A DNA stretch of 64,000 nucleotides, from positions 312,657 to 376,656 of the forward strand of contig NW_013657679.1 of assembly GCF_000142905.1 (NCBI RefSeq), in the 5' to 3' direction. Below, piece by piece: positions 46,784 through 53,850 of the stretch. The stretch comes from Thecamonas trahens ATCC 50062. Lineage: Eukaryota; Apusozoa; Apusomonadida; Apusomonadidae. The translations under genes were made by a program, and so were the position numbers. Position 1 is the first letter of the stretch; the number at the start of each line of letters is the position of its first letter. The notes beneath the pieces were generated by a model. That model was given only the letters and a program-made list of their open reading frames with translations. It was not told the origin of the DNA and made no database searches.

Positions 46784-47850
46784 ATGGCAGCAATAGCTCC
46801 GGTGGTATGCACACACCTTCCCAACCACCACCACCGCCCCATCCCCTTCCCCCCTCCCTCCCTCCCCCACAAGCGACAACGACTCACACAGCCTATCTCC
46901 GTCTGGGCACACAGACTCTCTCTCCGGCTGCAGCCAGCCGTGCGGTGTATGTGGGCAACGTGTCCGCGGGAGCGACGGAAAAGGCAGTCCGTGACTTCTT
47001 TGCCTTTTGTGGTGCCATGGATCAGTTTCATCTCGAACCGGTGGATGGTGGCGATGGCGTTCAGCACGCGGTGGTGGTCTTTGCCGCGCCCTCGGCTTGG
47101 CAGACAGCGCTCCTCCTCACAAACGCCCGCATCGGGGACTCGGCCATTGCTGTCACTGCCTATCAGGCTGCCTTTCCCGACGCTGCTCCGGCAGAGACTG
47201 AGCCTGCCGATCCGCCGCCGACGGATGCGTCGTCGCCGGCTGATGAGGCTCCGCCAGCCGGCGACTCGCAGCCAGGCACGTCTGTGGCGCAGGAGGCCAA
47301 GTCGAAAACTGCCATCATGGCCGAGCTTACGGCCTCGGGCTACATGCTCGGCGCCAACACCCTGGGCCGCGCACGGGCCTTTGATGAGGAGCACTTCAAC
47401 CTCGGCCTCCGGATGCAGCTCGGCGTTGAGATGGCCAAGGAAAAGGTGGCCAAGGTCGACAAGGCCCTCGGCATCTCGTCAACCGTCGGCGCTGCCACCC
47501 AAACCGCGTCGGCTGCCGCTAAGGCTGTCGACTCGAAGCTCGGCGTCTCGTCGACCGTCTCCAAGGCCGCCGATGTCACCGTCGGCGCCGCCTCTGCCGT
47601 CGGCCAGACGGCCATGGCCGTTCCGGGAGTTCGCTCCGGCGTTGACCTGCTGGTTGGCGTCACCCAGGCCATTGGCGCCACCATGACCTCGTACTCGGCG
47701 GCGACCGCCAACGAGGTTGCCCGCCGCCGCTCCGCTGCCAACCCTGCAGCAGGCGTCACAAGCACCAACACCGACGCCAACGACGACGACGACGACAACG
47801 ACAATGACGACAACGGTCCCCCGCCACCGTCTCAGGCTATCTACGGTTGA
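46784..47850 (+). CDS. RRM protein of the Vip1/BPA1 type, two exons
   Basis: Predicted join 46784-46804 and 46915-47850 (phase 0, 318 residues). The RRM begins at AVYVGNVSAGATEKAVRDFFAFCG (RNP2-like VYVGNV), with HAVVVFAAPSAWQTALLL as the RNP1-like strand; the RNP1 aromatics are weak. After a Pro/Ala linker comes a second conserved block (MAELTASGYMLGANTLGRARAFDEEH), then repeated K-V-D-K-A-L-G-I-S-S-T / D-S-K-L-G-V-S-S-T helices. This arrangement is typical of fission yeast Vip1 and plant BPA1 proteins. In that family it links a degenerate RRM to membrane-associated partners; the exact role here is unknown. An acidic Asp/Asn tail ends the protein. The unspliced frame would add about 90 residues of low-complexity Pro/His. 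Confidence 0.75.
46805..46914 (+). other. Probable 110-nt intron in the RRM gene
   Basis: Donor GTATGC, acceptor CACACAG ending at 46914, and a GACTCAC branch-like motif (46891-46897) 18 nt before the acceptor. The first coding exon is only 21 nt. The join is phase 0 into the RRM frame. Confidence 0.6.
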
Positions 47851-48066
47851 TCCAAGTTTGCTCATCCCTATTATCCAGCTGCTCCGCTGTAACTCGACTT
47901 GCCCTTTATCGACCTCAAACCCGTCTCCAACCCAACCTGCCTGTCCCCCCCCCCGCCTATCTCTTGCCCACCCTCTGACCTGCTTCTCCTCTCACTCCTC
48001 TTCCCCCCCCTCCCCCTCCCACCACCACCACCACCACCACCACCACCACCCTGCCCTGCTCTGCCC
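47851..48066. other. Short spacer between the RRM gene and UPF3
   Basis: The 216 bp are C-rich and hold a C10 run (47945-47954) and a CCA triplet repeat (48018-48050) just before the UPF3 start. No gene is seen. Confidence 0.6.
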
Positions 48067-49274
48067 ATGCCCAAATGCGTGGTGCACAACCTCCCGCCCT
48101 CACTTGGCACCCAGGGCTTTGAGTCTCTTGTATCACCATGGCGGGCAAGCATGACCATGGTCGCCTTCCACCGCCACACCGTCGAGTACGGCCTCCCTGT
48201 CTCCCTCTCTCCCTCTCTCCCTCTCCCGCCCTCGTCCCCGACTCACCCTCCCCCCCCCCCTCCTCCTCCTCCCCCTCCAGACTTGGCCCACACAACATGG
48301 ACACTGTGGCTGCACCCATGGTTCGTGGCGCCTACGCTGTCCTGGCCTTTGCTAGCAAGTCGGCACTGGCTGCGTTTGCGGCTGTCTTTCCGCCGACGAC
48401 TGGTCTGGCTGATCCTGCCACAGGAAAGCAATATCATCCTGTTCTGCGACATGCTCCCTTTCCTCATGTTCCGTCTCATACGCTGCCGCATCATGCTCCG
48501 CAACAGCTGGATCCTGCTCTTACCGCGCATCCGTTGTATCAGGCCTGGGAGGAGATGAAGGCCGATCGCGCACAGAGGGCTGCTGCGGGATCTGCTGCCT
48601 GTGAAGAGGCCCTGGCACGAGCCCGTGAGAAGCGTGCAAATGCGGATGAGCCGGTAGTCACCCCGCTCATCGCCTTTCTTCGTGCCCGCAAGGACGCCGA
48701 GATCAGCGACGGCTCAGCGTCGATGTCGCATCAGAAGCGGAAGCGGAACAAGAAGAACAGGAAGAACAAGAAGAACAAGAAGAACAAGAAGAACAAGAAG
48801 AACAAGAACACAAACGCAGAGACCAAGGCTGGCGCCAATGCCGGCACGCCGTCCAACATGCAGCCACAGAGTGGAGCTGCGCAACCGCCGGCCGACGGCG
48901 ATCCGCCGGCGCGCAAGCGCAAGCCGCGGAAGCGCAACCGCAACCGCAAGAAGAAGGCCAAGGCCGCTGCCGCTGCTTCCGCCGCTGCCGCCGGCGGTGC
49001 TGCCAGCTCTGCCCCTGCCACTGCCACTGGAGGTAGTGGTGGGGCCGGCCAATGCTCGGTGCCGGCTGCCAATGGTGGTCCTCCCGAAGGCAAGCCGAAG
49101 AAGAGAAACCGTAACCGCAACCGCAACCGCAATCGCAACCGCAACCGAAAGCGCAAGGGCAACGATGGTAACTCGGCCGAGCCTGGTGCTAATGCCGGGG
49201 CGGCTGGTGCTACAGCACCTCGACCGGCACCAGCACCGTCGACGCCAGCCTTTGCTTTCATTCCTCCTCCATGA
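48067..49274 (+). CDS. UPF3: UPF3, nonsense-mediated mRNA decay factor, two exons
   Basis: UPF3 bridges UPF2 to translating or exon-junction-bound mRNPs. The join 48067-48185 with 48281-49274 (phase 2) gives 370 residues. Exon 1 gives MPKCVVHNLPPSLG, matching the family start VVRRLPPSL. Exon 2 gives AYAVLAFASKSALAAF (the RNP1-like strand), then G-K-Q-Y-H-P-V-L-R-H-A-P-F-P as in the family's YxAVVExAPFQ. Then HPLYQAWEE matches the conserved (I/L)YxxWxE helix. The C-terminal half is low complexity: Lys/Asn and Arg/Asn dipeptide arrays (48751-48810 and 49105-49155), Ala-rich and basic. No clear exon-junction-binding motif is seen at the end. The stop overlaps the coding end of the convergent SIP5-like gene by 17 bp. 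Confidence 0.8.
48186..48280 (+). other. 95-nt intron in UPF3
   Basis: Donor GTACGG, acceptor CCTCCAG, with a GACTCAC branch-like motif (48240-48246) 35 nt before the acceptor and a C11 run in the tract. The phase-2 join makes one Glu codon across the junction. Confidence 0.78.
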
Positions 49275-51315
49275 CGTCCTCCTGCACATCGACTTCCACT
49301 TCGGTGGCCTCGACTCCAGCCTCGGCGCTGATGGTCTCCGAAAGGCCTGCAGGCTCGAGCAGAACGGCTTCGACTTCGGCTTCGACATCGGCTTCGGCCG
49401 CCTCGTCGATTGTGCCGTCGGGTGCGTAATCTTCAGCCTCGGACTCTGTAGCCGCATCTTGAACAGTACCGGATGCGGCGGCCTCCATAGCCTCCGCATC
49501 AGCGGTGGGAGTGTTGGTGTTGGCCTCGGGTGCGTCGGCTGAAGCGGAGGGCTCGACCTCGTCGGCGACAACACCGGCGGCGTCGAGCGCAGCCTCAGCC
49601 TCGGCCTCAGCCTCAACCTCAGTCTCAGCCTCAGCCTCAGCCTCAGGTGCGACCTCGGCCTCAGCCTCAACCTCAGCCTCAGCCTCAGCCTCAGCCTCAG
49701 GTGCGGCCTCGGCCTCAGCCTCAACCTCAGCCTCAACCTCGGCCTCAGCCTCAACCTCAGCCTCAAACTCGGCCTCGGCCTCAGCCTCAACCTCAACCTC
49801 AGCCTCAGCCTCAGCCTCAACCTCAGCCTCAGCCTCAACCTCAGCCTCAGCCTCAACCTCAGCCTCAACCTCAGCCTCAGCCTCAACCTCAGCCTCAACC
49901 TCAGCCTCAGCCTCAGCCTCAACCTCAGCCTCGGCCTCAGCCTCAGCCTCAGCCTCAGCCTCGGCCTCAGCCTCAGCCTCAACCTCAGTCTCGGCCTCAA
50001 CCGCTCCCTCGCCCTCAACAGCTTCCTCGGCCTCACCCTCATCCACTTCGCCGACTGAAGCCGCCGTGGTGGTGGTGGTCGTCGTCGTCGTCGTCGTCGT
50101 TGTCGCCACACCGTCACTAAACTCAAGAACCGCAGGCTGCAGATCGCCGTCATTGTCCGAGCCACTGCCGTCGCCGCCATGCGCCTCCGCCGCTGATGAC
50201 GACGGCGACACCCGTGTGGCCTCGATCAGCCGCCGAATATGCATCTCCTCAATTTCCTCAGGCGTCATCTGGGTCTCCAGCAGCTGGCTCGACGGCGGCG
50301 CCGAGGCGTCAGCGCCTCCGGACCCGGCGCCGCCCTCCTCGGCAGCCTCCTGCTCTGCCAGCGAGAGCCGAATTGCTTCCATGATCATGAGCTCCTCGAG
50401 ATCGACCCCGCGCTCGTGGCGCAACCGCTGCCAGTCGACCATCGCTCCGGGCGAGTTGGCGTCGACCAGCGACGAGACCCGCTCGCCGGCGTATGACCGC
50501 GTCGGCGCTGACGACGGCATGAACCCGGGTGGCGGCCCGTTGGCCGGCGTCGACGGCGCCCGCGACCGCTGACCGTTGCCGCGCCGCCGGCTCCGCGACC
50601 GCGACTCGCCGCGAGACTCGGTCCGCGATCGCGACCGCGACGATGATGACGACATCACCGGCGGCCGGTAATCCTCCGGCCGCAGCGTCGGCAGCGGCGC
50701 AAGCGACTCGGGTGAGCCAGCTACGTTGCTGTCCCCGCCGTCGGGCCCGCCGCTTCCGTGCTTGCCCGGCGGCATCGACAGCCGCCGCTTCCGCCGCTCT
50801 TCATCCTCCTTGGCTTGGTTGATCCGCGCCTGGAGCTGCAGCTCTTCGACCCGGGCCTCCTCGGCTGCCTCGTCTGCGAGCTCCTTGGCTGTCTTGGGCC
50901 CGCGAAACTCGACAGAAAACCCGCCGCGCATGCAGAACGGGCATCGCGCGCCCGGAACCGGCGGGGCGAGAAAGACGAAGCATTCGGAACAGAGTGGCTT
51001 GCCGCAGCACGTGGCCCGGTTGAGCCCGCCTGGGTAGTAGAGGAAGCAGATGGGACACTCTTCCAAGCCAGGCGCCTCGTCATCAGCACCGACATGAAAC
51101 GGTGCCAGGAGCTTGCCGTTGACCATTCGCTTCAGCTTTTTCCTTTCCCATGAGCATGGCTCGGTGTAGAGCTTGCCGTGTGGGTAGAGCAAGTCCGACG
51201 GAAGCGACTTGCCGCCGCGTGACCGACTCCGCCCTCGCCCTCCCTCGCGATTGCCGCACTTGTTGGCTCCGGGGTTCTCCTCCGGTGGGCTCTTTCGGCT
51301 CAGCGCCTTACCCAT
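49258..51315 (-). CDS. SIP5: SIP5-type RING finger protein with UIM and long acidic EA-repeat
   Basis: 685 residues, probably an E3 ubiquitin ligase of the yeast Sip5 / plant DA2-GW2 group. The start MGKALSRKS is a candidate N-myristoylation site. The conserved lead-in W-E-R-K-K-L-K-R-M-V-N-G-K-L-L-A-P-F precedes a RING-like zinc site: Cys87, Cys90 (CPICFLYYP), Cys103/104, Cys109, Cys112 and Cys125, Cys128. A charged helix (151-180), an Arg/Ser-rich stretch (226-252) and a ubiquitin-interacting motif near 306-325 (ELMIMEAIRLSLAEQE) follow. From about 425 to 570 the protein is an almost pure Glu/Ala/Val repeat. The tail remains acidic. It is divergent from nicotinamidase and its 3' end overlaps UPF3. 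Confidence 0.85.
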   Translation of the reverse strand: MGKALSRKSPPEENPGANKCGNREGGRGRSRSRGGKSLPSDLLYPHGKLYTEPCSWERKKLKRMVNGKLLAPFHVGADDEAPGLEECPICFLYYPGGLNRATCCGKPLCSECFVFLAPPVPGARCPFCMRGGFSVEFRGPKTAKELADEAAEEARVEELQLQARINQAKEDEERRKRRLSMPPGKHGSGGPDGGDSNVAGSPESLAPLPTLRPEDYRPPVMSSSSSRSRSRTESRGESRSRSRRRGNGQRSRAPSTPANGPPPGFMPSSAPTRSYAGERVSSLVDANSPGAMVDWQRLRHERGVDLEELMIMEAIRLSLAEQEAAEEGGAGSGGADASAPPSSQLLETQMTPEEIEEMHIRRLIEATRVSPSSSAAEAHGGDGSGSDNDGDLQPAVLEFSDGVATTTTTTTTTTTTTAASVGEVDEGEAEEAVEGEGAVEAETEVEAEAEAEAEAEAEAEAEAEVEAEAEAEVEAEVEAEAEVEAEVEAEAEVEAEAEVEAEAEAEVEVEAEAEAEFEAEVEAEAEVEAEVEAEAEAAPEAEAEAEAEVEAEAEVAPEAEAEAETEVEAEAEAEAALDAAGVVADEVEPSASADAPEANTNTPTADAEAMEAAASGTVQDAATESEAEDYAPDGTIDEAAEADVEAEVEAVLLEPAGLSETISAEAGVEATEVEVDVQEDVMEEE
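49591..50000 (-). repeat. Hexanucleotide coding repeat (GAGGCT/GAGGTT) for poly-(Glu-Ala/Val)
   Basis: About 68 imperfect 6-bp units, read as GAG GCT, GAG GTT or GAG GCC on the coding strand, encode the acidic repeat of the SIP5-like protein. The pyrimidine-rich plus strand reads CCTCAG/CCTCAA. Higher-order blocks that mix GCT and GTT units recur, so copy number has probably changed by slippage and unequal exchange. Confidence 0.92.
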
Positions 51316-51902
51316 GCTCTTCTGTAATCCACACGCTCTCTAGCCTTGCTACTTGTCGGCTCCTCCCCTTTGCCTGTGCCCCCCGTCCGTGCTGCGTCGA
51401 ATGTGTCCCACTCCACCCCGCCCGCGTCTGCCATGATTGTTCGGGGCGCGTCGAACGCGTCGCGTCGAGCCATGATTGGTGTGGTGGGGTGGGGGGGGGG
51501 GGGTGGGAAAAAGGAACAGTCACCACCACACCACCACACACTCCGCACAACGACGAATCACCGGGACAGCAACCAACTCGACAATCTTTGCCACTACGCT
51601 CCACAAATCCACTACCCAGACACCATACACGCCTACGCAGCTACACACCTACAACATACACACCGCACTTGATGTGCTGCTCTTCCAGTCATTCACATGC
51701 TTCCAATAGATCAGCTGTGCATGCATGGCCACCATAATGAGCTTTCGCTGTAACCATTTTTATTCTTTCACCCCCACCCACCAACCCACTCCCCACACCG
51801 ACCCCGCACCACCTCTTCCCTACTTCGTTCATACTGTCACCTGCCCACAGCCACAGCCAACAACTACTCCCGCGAACACACACGTCTCACACACTTAACA
51901 TC
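51316..51902. promoter_or_regulatory. Divergent upstream region of the SIP5-like gene and nicotinamidase
   Basis: 587 bp without a supported gene. It holds a G13 run (51491-51503), a CACCACAC-rich stretch (51520-51550), and an AT-rich stretch (51738-51775) nearer the nicotinamidase side. Confidence 0.4.
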
Positions 51903-52624
51903 ATGTCCGAGGCACCTATCCGCCGAGCCCTCTTGGTGGTCGACGTCCAATACGACTTTATGGACGGTGGGTCGCTGGTACGCCTCATGTCGTCATCACC
52001 TTCCATTGGCATCACTTTCCGCATCACTCACAAGCTCGTCCCGTGCGAGATTGCCGGCAGGCTGTGCCTGGAGGACAAGACGTTGTGCCGGTGATCAATA
52101 AGGTTCGTAAGAGCCATGCCTTTGATCTTGTTGTCTTTACCCAGGACTGGCATCCGCCGAACCATGTCTCGTTCGCCTCCAACAACGATGGCGCAGAGCT
52201 CTTCTCTACTCGCTCTATCAATGGCCAGAACCAGGTCATGTGGCCCGATCACTGTGTCCAGGGCTCGGACGGCGCTCGCCTCCATGCCGATCTCGTCCGC
52301 TCCGATCTCGATCCGGTCGTCCAGAAGGGAACACACGTCGAGCACGACTCGTACTCGGGTTTCCAGGACAACGATCGCGTCAACAAGACTGAACTCGAGG
52401 CTGTTCTCAAGGCCGCCAACATCACCCATCTCTACATATGCGGCCTCGCTACCGACTACTGTGTTTCGTTCACTGTCATCGACGCCGTCGACTCGGGCTT
52501 TGCTGTCACCGTCCTCGACGACGCCTGCCGTGGCATCGATCCAGCCGGCTGCGATAAGGCCAAGGCGGCTTGGGCAGAAAAGGGTGTTACTCTGCTGGCG
52601 TCGGACGAGCTCGATGATTTCTGA
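51903..52624 (+). CDS. PNC1: Nicotinamidase, two exons
   Basis: This enzyme hydrolyses nicotinamide to nicotinate and ammonia in NAD+ salvage. The join 51903-51977 with 52061-52624 (phase 0) gives 212 residues, the normal length for the isochorismatase-fold family. Exon 1 gives ALLVVDVQYDFMDGGSL with catalytic Asp14. Exon 2 starts AVPGGQDVVPVINKV, exactly continuing the family motif. Further motifs: the metal site in TQDWHPPNHVSFA, MWPDHCVQGSDGA, the KG of VVQKGTHVEHDSYSGF with the catalytic Lys, and YICGLATDYCVSFT with the nucleophilic Cys. All triad and metal residues are present. Its stop is 19 bp from the stop of the next gene, on the opposite strand. Confidence 0.95.
51978..52060 (+). 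other. 83-nt intron in nicotinamidase
   Basis: Donor GTACGC, acceptor GCCGGCAG, and a CACTCAC branch-like motif (52025-52031) about 30 nt before the acceptor. It interrupts the GGSLAVPGG motif in phase 0. Confidence 0.9.
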
Positions 52625-52643
52625 TTCTCGCTGTGTGACTCTC

Positions 52644-53444
52644 TCATCCGGTAAACGCCTCCAGCTCGGCGCACTCGGCTTCCAGCTCGCTGTTGTGCTT
52701 CTCCAGCTCGGCCAGCTCGGCCTCGACACCCGTAACCTGCCGCTCGAGCGCCCCAAGTGTCACCCGATCTGCATCCGCCACCACCATCCGCGAGTCAAAC
52801 TCCCGCTGCTTGCACGCCGCCAGCTTCTCCTCCATCGCCTTCACGGCAGCCTCGGCAGCCTCGCACGCCCGCAGCGCCCGGGTCAGGCACGCCCTCTCGC
52901 GCTTAACCGCGATTGTCGCCTGCTGCAGCGCGGCTTCTGCCTTCTCAGCTCCAGCTAGTGCCTCTGCAACCAGATCCAGCTGCGGAAGCTTGGCCACCCG
53001 AGACGCGCACGCCCTCTTGTGTTGCTCGATCTGATCCTTGATCCATGTCTCTTTGCCACACCACCCCGCACGCTCAGCTTCAAGTTTGACGGCTTTTTCC
53101 TGGATGCGTGATCCCCTTTTGGCAACTGCCACCAGCCGCTGGGCATCAACTGCGGCTGCGCACCGTGCGCTCCACTCGTCAGCACGGGCAGTAAAGACAC
53201 GGGCGAGCACATGGTTGATTTGCTGCCCGATTCTGCACGTCTGGGCGTACTCCACCGCTACCCGATCGCGCGTTGCTGCGCCGGCAGCCTTGATCGCGAT
53301 CAACCGCTCGCGTTCGGCTGCCGCAAACGCCGCCGCCTTCTCGGCGTTCGCCACCACTGAGAAGCTAGCAGGTGTAGCAATCGCATCACTCGGCAGGGAT
53401 GCGTTTGGAGACGTCAGCGTAGTGGTATGGCGGGGATCATCCAT
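52644..53444 (-). CDS. Small coiled-coil protein of unknown function
   Basis: 266 residues from ATG 53444. A 30-residue Ser/Thr/Pro start is followed by helices rich in Ala/Glu/Arg with several Cys residues (C-R-I-G-Q-Q-I-N-H-V-L, W-C-G-K-E-T-W). The rest is a coiled coil to the end (VTGVEAELAELEKHNSELEA). No family is recognised. The same frame stays open about 300 bp further upstream and there encodes a hydrophobic segment (see findings), so a longer membrane-anchored form is possible, but no ATG for it was found. Confidence 0.7.
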   Translation of the reverse strand: MDDPRHTTTLTSPNASLPSDAIATPASFSVVANAEKAAAFAAAERERLIAIKAAGAATRDRVAVEYAQTCRIGQQINHVLARVFTARADEWSARCAAAVDAQRLVAVAKRGSRIQEKAVKLEAERAGWCGKETWIKDQIEQHKRACASRVAKLPQLDLVAEALAGAEKAEAALQQATIAVKRERACLTRALRACEAAEAAVKAMEEKLAACKQREFDSRMVVADADRVTLGALERQVTGVEAELAELEKHNSELEAECAELEAFTG

Positions 53445-53850
53445 GTTGCGTGTATGTGATTGCGGCCAAAGCGTTGTGTGTGCTGGAGTCGCGTGCCTGC
53501 CACTTTGGGCGGTTGGCCGGTTTGGCAGGTGGTGGTCATGCCTGGTGTTGTTCCAGACTAGCTGCCCTACTCCCTCGCTGGCGGCCACTGGATCGGGATC
53601 GGCATTGGCGTCGAGTTTAAAGTCGGGCGCCTTGGCTCTGTACGCCAGGTTGAAACCGCCTGTGTTGCGGTGACCAATGGCAAAGATTATGACGAAGGCG
53701 ATGGCGATACCCACTACCACAATACCTGTGATGAAGATGGCGCTGATCCGATAGCGCCTGCAGACTTGTCTTTATCGGCTATCTGATGTGCTGCCTCTCG
53801 GCATTGCCCGGCAGTACCGACAGACGAGGCTGTTCCCCCCCCCCATTGCA
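53445..53850. promoter_or_regulatory. Divergent region between the small coiled-coil gene and the PDI; holds an unexplained hydrophobic open frame on the minus strand
   Basis: 406 bp. The minus strand from about 53780 to 53560 is open in the frame of the downstream coiled-coil protein and reads as a basic stretch, a 27-residue hydrophobic segment (ISAIFITGIVVVGIAIAFVI...) and then GHRNTGG. A C10 run at 53835-53844 lies 6 bp before the PDI start codon. Confidence 0.4.

Noticed and set aside
48714-50180. 488-codon Arg/Leu-rich frame on the minus strand
   Set aside because: It is an out-of-frame reading of the hexamer repeat of the SIP5-like gene and of UPF3.
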